Assembly: GCA_001873675.1 (NCBI GenBank)
Contig: MNZP01000179.1
Coordinates: forward strand, 1 to 5,192
Direction of reading: 5' to 3'
DNA: 5,192 nt
Source of the DNA: Syntrophaceae bacterium CG2_30_49_12
GTDB taxonomy: Bacteria > Desulfobacterota > Syntrophia > Syntrophales > CG2-30-49-12
This document shows positions 1 to 5,192 of the stretch, in pieces (the first letter of the stretch is position 1; each line of letters starts with the position of its first letter). A program made the translations under genes and the position numbers. A model generated the notes under the pieces. That model made no database searches. It was not told where the DNA came from and was given only the letters and a program-made list of their open reading frames with translations.

Positions 1-45
1 ATCTTTATTCTTGACAAATGGATTTCATTTGTCAAGAATAAAGAT
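1..45. repeat. Perfect inverted repeat (20-bp stem, 5-nt loop), REP-like or terminator-like hairpin
   Basis: Positions 1-20 are exactly reverse-complementary to 26-45, separated by the five bases GATTT. The stem is AT-rich and may continue left of the window edge. It lies 43 bases beyond the stop codon of the minus-strand mutase gene, so its RNA could end or protect that transcript, although no U-tract after the stem can be seen inside the window. The right arm runs on into TTGACCCC (46-53). A long perfect stem next to GGGGTCAA also resembles the REP-type palindromes moved by REP-associated tyrosine transposases, but no transposase is in the window and that assignment is inference. The palindrome itself is certain; its role is not. 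Confidence 0.85.
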
Positions 46-53
46 TTGACCCC

Positions 54-84
54 TATTATTTATTATTTATTATTATTTATTATT
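54..84. repeat. Short AT-only tandem repeat, unit TATTATT
   Basis: Four copies of the heptamer TATTATT lie at 54-60, 61-67, 68-74 and 78-84, with a three-base ATT slip at 75-77 between the third and fourth. The tract contains no G or C. It sits between the palindrome at 1-45 and the mutase stop codon at 88-90. Such a tract is prone to replication slippage. It does not touch the reading frame, so a length change would alter only the 3' untranslated region of the mutase message. Confidence 0.85.
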
Positions 85-87
85 CTT

Positions 88-1767
88 TTAAAAAGGATTC
101 TTTCTCTCACCGGCCCAATCGTATTCCAATCCATCAACCATTCTTAACACTCCCCTTACCTCGGCAAAAGTAGCGTCAGCTTTCAAAGCTTCAAACACGC
201 AAGGGACTAAATCATCATTGGTCTTCCTTGCGGTATTGTATAACTTCTCCAACACCCTCTTCACTTTTTCCTTGTCCCTCTTTTTGTCTCTCCATTCCAC
301 ATATTCAGCAAGATAAGGCTCGACTTCCCTGGATACATCAGGCGCATACCTTTTGGGCTTGAAATCTTCTTCCGGCGGAATGATAAAGCGATTAACACCG
401 ATAACCGGCTTCTCCCCGCTTTCTATCTTCCCCTGCAGCGCGATCTGACTTTTTTCCAGTTCCCTCTTGACCCAACCGGTCCGCATGGCCTCTAACCAGC
501 CGCCCATTTTTTCAATCCTGTCAACCTCTGCCTCAATCCTTTGCGCCATTTCATTAGTCAGCCACTCCACATAATAAGAACCTGCCATCGGATCAGCCAC
601 CTTCGGCACGCCGGACTCATACCTTATGATCTGCTGAGTCCTGACGGCAAGAGTTGCCGCATCTTCTGACGGGGTGGCCCATGCCTCATCGTATGACGGG
701 ACCTGGATGCCCATGGCGCCGCCAAGAACACCGGCCAGGCAACCCAAAGTCCCCCTCATGAGATTGACTAAGGGTTGCTGTCTTGTAAAGCTTGACCCCG
801 CAATATTAGCGTGAAATCTAAGGCATAATGCATTTTGGTCGGTAACTCCGAAGTCTCTTTTTAATGTCTCAGCCCAAATCTTCCTCGCCGCTCTAAACTT
901 CGCCACTTCCTCAAAGAAATCCTGACTTACGCTCAACACCGGCATCAACTTTTGCGCAGCGACATTTACGTCAATCCCCCTTCTTACCATCTCGCGGATT
1001 GTTTCATTACGGATGGCGATGCTATATGCAATCTCCTGAACGGCATCACAAAACGCCTCGCGTATATCATAACCGCTGCTATACCATCCGTTCCACTTGG
1101 ATAGATTTCGGCAAATATATTCCAGGAAGTCATTTGACCATCGGAATATCGTCGAGGTACGGCTGCTAATAAATGTTATATATTCCTGATCGGGAACACA
1201 GGTGTTAAACAGATAGAAATGTGGAATCAGAGCCAAACCCCTCAATTTGCTTATATCGCACCCATGCTTCATGGCAGTCAATATATAAGCTTGTGAAACG
1301 TCAGGCACAGCAGGAGCTGAAGAAAAGCTGAGCGCTTCTAAGGGCAGGCCCTCAAGCATTTCCTCTACGTCTTTCAAGGAGTGCAGGCAAGTCCCGCATA
1401 CCCCAAGATGGCCATCGGCAGCCGGCTGGTCCGGCTCAAGCCCGTAGAATGTCGGGTTATCCAACTCACATTCTATAGCTGTCATGCCTTGCCCTATCAG
1501 GTATCTCAATCTCTCATTATACGCCTTCGGTGTGGATAGGCCGGTAATATTCCTGATATTCCACAATTTACCACGATACATTTTGGGATGATGACCCCTG
1601 GTAAAAGGATACTCCCCGGGAAGGCCAATGTCCCTATGAACGTCTATTCCTGCAAGATCATCCTGGGTATATAGCCCTTTGACAGGAATCCCGGAGTCTG
1701 TCTTGAAGTCTGTTACCGCTTCACGGTAGGCCTCTGTAATTTTCTCTTTTCTTAATTGATCGCTCAT
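88..1767 (-). CDS. Divergent acyl-CoA mutase large subunit (methylmalonyl-CoA mutase family, catalytic domain only)
   Basis: This 559-residue protein matches the TIM-barrel large subunit of adenosylcobalamin-dependent acyl-CoA mutases, in which a radical moves a thioester or substituent to the adjacent carbon. Family landmarks are PFTRGHHPKMY (54-64), the LRxH motif ending at His319, YESGVPKVADPMAGSYYVE (383-401) and IGVNRF (456-461). The length fits the separate large subunit of two-subunit enzymes such as HcmA or IcmA. The B12-binding domain (DxHxxG) is absent, so a small partner subunit must be encoded elsewhere. Aligned by eye to Propionibacterium MCM, Tyr89 becomes Ile74, Ala116 becomes Glu101, Ser114 becomes Glu99 and His244 becomes Asp234. 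The Arg207 segment (about 178-212) is seven residues longer and not clearly alignable. The start is supported by AGGAGG five bases upstream (1773-1778). Family is certain; substrate unknown. Methylmalonyl-CoA is unlikely. Confidence 0.93.
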   Translation of the reverse strand: MSDQLRKEKITEAYREAVTDFKTDSGIPVKGLYTQDDLAGIDVHRDIGLPGEYPFTRGHHPKMYRGKLWNIRNITGLSTPKAYNERLRYLIGQGMTAIECELDNPTFYGLEPDQPAADGHLGVCGTCLHSLKDVEEMLEGLPLEALSFSSAPAVPDVSQAYILTAMKHGCDISKLRGLALIPHFYLFNTCVPDQEYITFISSRTSTIFRWSNDFLEYICRNLSKWNGWYSSGYDIREAFCDAVQEIAYSIAIRNETIREMVRRGIDVNVAAQKLMPVLSVSQDFFEEVAKFRAARKIWAETLKRDFGVTDQNALCLRFHANIAGSSFTRQQPLVNLMRGTLGCLAGVLGGAMGIQVPSYDEAWATPSEDAATLAVRTQQIIRYESGVPKVADPMAGSYYVEWLTNEMAQRIEAEVDRIEKMGGWLEAMRTGWVKRELEKSQIALQGKIESGEKPVIGVNRFIIPPEEDFKPKRYAPDVSREVEPYLAEYVEWRDKKRDKEKVKRVLEKLYNTARKTNDDLVPCVFEALKADATFAEVRGVLRMVDGLEYDWAGERKNPF

Positions 1768-1845
1768 CAGAACCTCCTGTGCATTATTACGCTGACGTTT
1801 TATAGGCTCTATCAGTAACTATTATTCAGCCTCATCTGATTCAAG

Positions 1846-1873
1846 AGTATCCTATCCCCCTAAAAAAAGTCAA
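1846..1873 (-). promoter_or_regulatory. Predicted sigma70 promoter for the mutase gene
   Basis: On the minus strand, TTGACT (1868-1873) is followed after 16 bases by GATACT (1846-1851), matching five and four of the six consensus bases respectively. Transcription would begin near 1838, giving a leader of about 70 nt before the ATG at 1767 and its AGGAGG. The -35 hexamer overlaps the first GTCAAGGG repeat. No experimental support; this is a consensus match only. Confidence 0.45.
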
Positions 1874-1927
1874 GGGGTCAAGGGATTTTTTTAATTCCTT
1901 TGATTCCGGCATGGAGGGGCCCTTGAC
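1869..1927. repeat. Three GTCAAGGG octamers in the divergent promoter region
   Basis: GTCAAGGG occurs twice head-to-tail (1869-1876 and 1877-1884) and once inverted as CCCTTGAC (1920-1927). The second direct copy and the inverted copy form an 8-bp inverted repeat with 35 bases between them. The first copy overlaps the -35 box inferred for the mutase promoter, and the inverted copy overlaps the -35 box inferred for the CoA-transferase promoter. That placement would suit a shared operator for a regulator acting on both genes, but no regulator gene is in the window and the operator role is inference. Confidence 0.5.
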
Positions 1928-1951
1928 AATGTTCTGCTTTATTGGTATGCT
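1923..1951 (+). promoter_or_regulatory. Predicted sigma70 promoter for the CoA-transferase gene
   Basis: A perfect TTGACA (1923-1928) is followed after exactly 17 bases by TATGCT (1946-1951), four of six matches to TATAAT. The start point would be near 1958, leaving a leader of roughly 25 nt that contains the AAGGA ribosome binding site (1971-1975). This is the best promoter match in the intergenic region. It points away from the mutase promoter, so the two genes are divergently transcribed. Confidence 0.6.
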
Positions 1952-1981
1952 TCAACTTAACTTTCTAAGAAAGGATGCCGG

Positions 1982-3175
1982 ATGGAGAGAAGCCCCCTCC
2001 CCCTTCAGGGGATCAGAGTACTGGATTTTACCTGGCTTCTGGCCGGCCCCTATGCTACGAGAATCCTGGCCGACTTCGGGGCCGAGGTGATCAAGGTCCA
2101 ATCCGGGAAAACCGCAAAGGGCGCTGAATCCAATGCTACGCCTTATTTTAATGCCTGGAACCGCAACAAGTTGAGCATCACCCTGGACATGAGCCACCCC
2201 GAAGGAAGGGAGCTTGTACTGAAGTTGGTCAGGATAAGCGATGTGGTGATAGAGAATTTTACCCCCCGGGTGATGGCCAACTGGGGGCTGAACTATGAAG
2301 CGCTGAAACAGGTCAGGCCCGACCTGATCATGGCCGGCCTGTCGGGGATGGGGCAGACGGGTCCCTGGAAGGACTTCGCCGCCCTCGGCCATACTATTAC
2401 CGCCCTCACCGGCCTTACCTATCTCACCTCCCCTGCTGAAGATTCTCCGGCAGGGATAGGCTATGCCTACGCAGATCCATTGGCCGGCCTGGTTGCCGTC
2501 CTGGCCGTCCTGGGGGCGCTGGAACATCGCCGAAGGACCGGCCAGGGACAGTATCTGGACATTTCAGAATACGAGGCAATATCCAGCCTGCTCGGCCCTG
2601 CCCTTCTTTCCTGCGCGGTCAACCATCCGCCGGCTGCGCCTCCGGACAGGACCTCCGAAGGCATCCCCGCCGCCCCCTATGCCTGCTACCGGTGCCGGGG
2701 TAAAGAAAGGTGGTGCGCTATCGCCGTATTTAGCGAGGATGAGTGGCATGCCCTCTGCCGGATCATGGATAATCCCTCCTGGACAAAAGAGGAAAGATTC
2801 TCCGATCTTTTGCAGCGGCAACAGCACGCTGAGGATCTCAATGAGCTGATAGGACAATGGACCATTAATTATCCGCCGGAAGAGTTAATGGATATGCTAC
2901 AAAAAGCCGGGGTACCCGCCGGGGTAGTCAACAACGCTGCCGATCTGGCAGGCGACCCTCAACTTGTAAGCAGGGGGTTTTTTATACAACTTCCCCACCC
3001 GGTTCTGGGTAATACCACCTCCGATGGCACACCGATCAGGCTAAGTCGTACACCGGCCCGCTTCCGGCGGGCCGGCCCCCTGTTAGGACAGGATAACCGC
3101 TATGTCTATCAGGACTTGCTGGGCCTGGATGAGGATGAATTCCGTCAATATGTCGAGAAGGGGATCATTGCCTAA
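1982..3175 (+). CDS. Family III (CaiB/BaiF-type) CoA-transferase
   Basis: The 397-residue product is a complete family III CoA-transferase, which moves CoA between carboxylic acids through an aspartyl-CoA anhydride/thioester intermediate in the cytoplasm. The N-terminus LPLQGIRVLDFTWLLAGPYA (6-25) and ADFGAEVIKV (30-39) are family signatures. WNRNKLSITLDM (59-70) and GMGQTGPW (122-129) follow, then YADPLAGL (163-170), whose Asp165 aligns with the catalytic aspartate (Asp169 in formyl-CoA transferase). The C-terminus LLGLDEDEFRQYVEKGII (379-396) is also typical. Length is normal for the family. The start is chosen from AAGGA six bases upstream and because the conserved N-terminus begins at once. 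It is divergent from the mutase gene and may supply its CoA-ester substrate; the acid used cannot be told from sequence. Its GC content is visibly higher than that of the mutase gene. No strong terminator follows it. Confidence 0.95.
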   Translation: MERSPLPLQGIRVLDFTWLLAGPYATRILADFGAEVIKVQSGKTAKGAESNATPYFNAWNRNKLSITLDMSHPEGRELVLKLVRISDVVIENFTPRVMANWGLNYEALKQVRPDLIMAGLSGMGQTGPWKDFAALGHTITALTGLTYLTSPAEDSPAGIGYAYADPLAGLVAVLAVLGALEHRRRTGQGQYLDISEYEAISSLLGPALLSCAVNHPPAAPPDRTSEGIPAAPYACYRCRGKERWCAIAVFSEDEWHALCRIMDNPSWTKEERFSDLLQRQQHAEDLNELIGQWTINYPPEELMDMLQKAGVPAGVVNNAADLAGDPQLVSRGFFIQLPHPVLGNTTSDGTPIRLSRTPARFRRAGPLLGQDNRYVYQDLLGLDEDEFRQYVEKGIIA

Positions 3176-3253
3176 AGACCACTTCTCCATACAATCTTCC
3201 CGCCAGTGATCTTCGTGCTATGTTTTGGTTGGGTTAGGATATACGGAAAATGC

Positions 3254-3283
3254 TTGACACTCTCTGATTGTCCGATATATCTT
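3254..3283 (+). promoter_or_regulatory. Predicted sigma70 promoter for dprA-topA
   Basis: A perfect TTGACA (3254-3259) is followed by overlapping -10 candidates: TATATC (3276-3281, 16-base spacing) and TATCTT (3278-3283, 18-base spacing), each with four of six consensus matches. It lies about 80 bases after the CoA-transferase stop codon and about 115 bases before the dprA ATG. This suggests the housekeeping pair has its own promoter rather than depending on read-through. Consensus match only. Confidence 0.5.
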
Positions 3284-3324
3284 ACCGCCGATTCTCCTCC
3301 CAAGTTGAGCAATTTCAAGCCCCC

Positions 3325-3362
3325 TTCTCTCGCTATCCTCCTCCCGTCGGGAGAAGAGAGAA
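3325..3362 (+). other. Imperfect stem-loop in the leader upstream of dprA
   Basis: TTCTCTC (3325-3331) pairs with GAGAGAA (3356-3362), and CTCCC (3341-3345) pairs with GGGAG (3349-3353) around a GTC loop. The two stems are separated by an asymmetric internal loop of nine bases against two. A run of five T lies nine bases downstream (3372-3376). The structure could be a weak terminator for the CoA-transferase transcript, or a folded 5' leader if transcription starts near 3290. It ends 37 bases before the dprA start, leaving the ribosome binding site (AGAGG, 3387-3391) free. The pairing is visible; the function is inference. Confidence 0.4.
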
Positions 3363-3399
3363 TTAATACGCTTTTTCTGGATGGGAAGAGGCTAAAGAG

Positions 3400-4551
3400 A
3401 TGAAGCATCATAATCTAAGATACTGGATTGCCTTAAAATTTGTTGATGGCGTGGGAAATGTGGGTTTTAAAACCCTGGTGGATGCCCTTGGTTCCCCTCA
3501 GAATGTGTTCCAGGAAAATATCAATACCCTCAGGATGGTCCCGGGCATTGGCGAGAAAACTGCAGGCCGGATAAAAGCATTCAACGACTGGGAGAAGGTC
3601 GAAAGGGAGATGGAAACCGCTCACAAAATGAATGTTTCCATCGCTACCTTTCAGGATCCACAATATCCGAAAGCCCTCTTGAACATCTATGACTTCCCTC
3701 CCTTCCTCTATGTAAAGGGGATTCTGGGAGAAAACGATATTAATGTTGCCGTTGTCGGTTCCAGAGCGGCAAGCACCTATGGTAAATTTTCCACGGAAAG
3801 ACTCTGTCGCGAACTGGCAATGCATGGAATTACCGTGGTAAGCGGCATGGCCAGGGGGATTGATTCGGCAGCTCACAGGGGGGCACTCGCCGGCAAGGGT
3901 AGGACCATCGCCGTTTTAGGTTCCGGTCTTGATGTCGTTTATCCGCCGGAAAATGAAAAACTTTTCCTGGAGATTGCCGCGCATGGCGCCGTCATCACCG
4001 ATTTCCCATTTAGTACACCGCCTCATGGACCCAACTTTCCCGCCAGAAACAGGATCATCAGCGGCATCTCTCATGGTGTGGTGGTCGTCGAGGCAGGCGA
4101 GAAGAGCGGCTCCCTGATCACAGCCAGGCTTGCCCTGGAACAGGGTCGGGAGGTTTTCGCCGTACCGGGTAGCATTGATACCGCCGGTTCGAGAGGAACG
4201 CATAAACTTATCAAGCAGGGAGCAAAACTGATAGAAAATGTTTACGATGTCCTCGACGAGATCCTTCCCCAGTTAGACAGGGAGTTACAGGTCAAGTTCC
4301 TGCAGGCGAAAAACTCCCCACAGGATAACGCCGCTCAGGAAAAAGGAACTCCCGCCGCGGCGGAAGTCAGCGGACTAAGTGACGCCGAGACGTCCGTATT
4401 AAAACAGGTATCCTCGAAACCGGTTAATGTTGACAGTATTATTGTCTCCACGGGGTTAAAAGCTAACGATGTCTTGAGTATACTTTTGAACATGGAACTA
4501 CAGGGTCTCGTCAGGCAATTGCCTGGAAAAATATTCGTACGCAAGGAATAA
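3400..4551 (+). CDS. dprA: DNA-processing protein DprA (Smf)
   Basis: DprA binds incoming single-stranded DNA during natural transformation, protects it and loads RecA; it is also kept in many bacteria not known to be competent. The 383-residue product has the full long-form layout. An N-terminal helix-hairpin-helix region has MVPGIGEKTAGRI at 46-58. The Rossmann-like core carries VVGSRAAS (118-125), SGMARGIDSAAHRGAL (148-163), GSGLDVVYPPEN (174-185), PARNRIISG (214-222) and SGSLITARLALEQGREVFAV (236-255). A polar linker (about 300-325) leads to a C-terminal winged helix (about 326-381). The ATG has AGAGG eight bases upstream (3387-3391). topA begins two bases after the stop, so the two are almost certainly cotranscribed and translationally coupled, an order seen in many bacteria. 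No key motif is missing and nothing suggests degeneration. Confidence 0.97.
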   Translation: MKHHNLRYWIALKFVDGVGNVGFKTLVDALGSPQNVFQENINTLRMVPGIGEKTAGRIKAFNDWEKVEREMETAHKMNVSIATFQDPQYPKALLNIYDFPPFLYVKGILGENDINVAVVGSRAASTYGKFSTERLCRELAMHGITVVSGMARGIDSAAHRGALAGKGRTIAVLGSGLDVVYPPENEKLFLEIAAHGAVITDFPFSTPPHGPNFPARNRIISGISHGVVVVEAGEKSGSLITARLALEQGREVFAVPGSIDTAGSRGTHKLIKQGAKLIENVYDVLDEILPQLDRELQVKFLQAKNSPQDNAAQEKGTPAAAEVSGLSDAETSVLKQVSSKPVNVDSIIVSTGLKANDVLSILLNMELQGLVRQLPGKIFVRKE

Positions 4552-4553
4552 TT

Positions 4554-5192
4554 ATGTCAGATTCGCTGATCATTGTTGAATCCCCCACCAAGGTCAAGAC
4601 CATTAAAAAATATGTCGGCGCTAATTTCGACGTCCGGGCGACGATGGGGCATATCAAGGACCTCCCTAAAAACGTCCTGGGCATAGATGTCAAAAATCAT
4701 TTCTCCCCCACGTATAATATCATTGAAAGTAGAAAAAAGCTGGTCGCCGACCTGAAAAAAGCGGCGAGGAGGGCCGATTACATCTACCTGGCGCCTGATC
4801 CTGACCGGGAAGGCGAGGCAATAGCCTGGCATATCGCCGAGGAAATCGGCACAAAAGATAAGCATATTAAAAGGGTTCTCTTCAATGACCTCACTAAAAG
4901 CACCATCATGGAAGCGATTAACCATCCTCTCGAACTTGACCTCAACAAATACGAGGCCCAGCAAACCCGGCGCATCCTCGATAGACTTGTGGGTTATCAG
5001 ATCAGTCCTCTCCTCTGGGAGAAGGTAAAAAGGGGATTGAGCGCCGGTCGGGTACAATCGGTAGCGGTCAGGATCATCTGTGACAGGGAGGAAGAGATCC
5101 GCAGGTTTGTTTCGGAAGAGTACTGGAATATCACCGCTCATCTCGAAGGCTTGCATCCCCCTCCCTTTAAAGCCCGGCTCTTCAAAATCAAG
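4554..5192 (+). CDS. topA: DNA topoisomerase I (type IA), N-terminal part, cut by the window edge
   Basis: The first 213 codons of bacterial topoisomerase I, which relaxes negative supercoils by cutting and passing one strand through a 5'-phosphotyrosine link. The TOPRIM domain opens with LIIVESPTKVKTIKKYVG (5-22), including the catalytic Glu9, and contains DPDREGEAIAWH (82-93) with the metal-binding Asp82, Asp84 and Glu86. The start of the core follows: EAQQTRRILDRLVGYQISPL (134-153) and GLSAGRVQSVAVR (161-173). The frame is still open at 5192; the active-site tyrosine (Tyr319 in E. coli) and any C-terminal zinc fingers lie outside. The start is fixed by AAGGA (4543-4547) inside the last codons of dprA, six bases upstream. 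Compared with E. coli TopA, the N-terminal domain lacks the insertion after GHIRDLP, giving the short form usual outside the enterobacteria. Confidence 0.97.
   Translation, partial: MSDSLIIVESPTKVKTIKKYVGANFDVRATMGHIKDLPKNVLGIDVKNHFSPTYNIIESRKKLVADLKKAARRADYIYLAPDPDREGEAIAWHIAEEIGTKDKHIKRVLFNDLTKSTIMEAINHPLELDLNKYEAQQTRRILDRLVGYQISPLLWEKVKRGLSAGRVQSVAVRIICDREEEIRRFVSEEYWNITAHLEGLHPPPFKARLFKIK

Noticed and set aside
46..1881. TTGACCCC (46-53) and GGGGTCAA (1874-1881) as inverted ends of a mobile cassette carrying the mutase
   Set aside because: An eight-base match is short, the second copy is part of the promoter octamers, and there is no target-site duplication or transposase.
1952..2527. 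Minus-strand open frame of 191 residues overlapping the CoA-transferase
   Set aside because: It lies opposite a strongly conserved coding sequence and its translation is rich in Gly, Pro and His with no recognisable motif. It is a shadow of a GC-rich gene.
3237..3281. Imperfect inverted repeat (GGATATACGG near 3237 and CCGATATATC at 3272-3281) around the dprA promoter
   Set aside because: The match needs a gap, the arms are AT-rich, and the second arm simply includes the -10 element. Too weak for an operator claim.
3172..3411. Short open frames on both strands in the CoA-transferase/dprA intergenic region (79 and 65 residues)
   Set aside because: Neither has a clear ribosome binding site or recognisable family motif, and they overlap each other, the promoter and the stem-loop. 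The region is better explained as regulatory.
4557..5156. Minus-strand open frame of 199 residues opposite topA
   Set aside because: It mirrors the TOPRIM and core region of topA, whose motifs are unmistakable on the plus strand. No independent support.
1..5192. CRISPR array, tRNA, rRNA or riboswitch (including a cobalamin riboswitch ahead of the mutase)
   Set aside because: No regularly spaced repeats, no cloverleaf or rRNA-like sequence was seen. The roughly 70-nt mutase leader is too short for a cobalamin riboswitch and shows no B12-box-like sequence.

Overview
The window looks like a chromosomal segment of an anaerobic or syntrophic bacterium, most plausibly a Deltaproteobacterium (Desulfobacterota). 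The reasons are moderate GC content, sigma70-type promoters, a dprA-topA housekeeping pair, and next to it an acyl-CoA mutase and a family III CoA-transferase of the kind common in syntrophic and sulfate-reducing lineages. The taxonomic call is inference only.

Layout from left to right. Positions 1-84 hold a perfect 20-bp inverted repeat and a short 7-bp tandem repeat, just beyond the 3' end of the first gene. Positions 88-1767 (minus strand) encode a 559-residue large subunit of the B12-dependent methylmalonyl-CoA mutase family, with several substrate-pocket residues altered. Positions 1768-1981 are a divergent promoter region with three copies of the octamer GTCAAGGG (two tandem, one inverted), and each inferred -35 box falls in one of them. 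Positions 1982-3175 (plus strand) encode a complete CaiB/BaiF-type CoA-transferase. Positions 3176-3399 are non-coding and hold a good promoter and a stem-loop leader. Then come dprA (3400-4551) and, two bases later, the first 213 codons of topA (4554 to the right edge).

The genes form two functional blocks. The left block is a divergently transcribed pair that could act in sequence: the CoA-transferase would activate a carboxylic acid to its CoA thioester, and the mutase would rearrange the carbon skeleton. The mutase has Ile where methylmalonyl-CoA mutase has Tyr89, and Glu where 2-hydroxyisobutyryl-CoA mutase has its substrate-binding Asp. It has no clear equivalent of the CoA-ester carboxylate-binding Arg207 and has Asp instead of the catalytic His244. 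Its substrate is therefore probably not methylmalonyl-CoA. No B12-binding small subunit is in the window. The right block is the ordinary DNA-processing/topology operon dprA-topA. The mutase active site is the main point of novelty.
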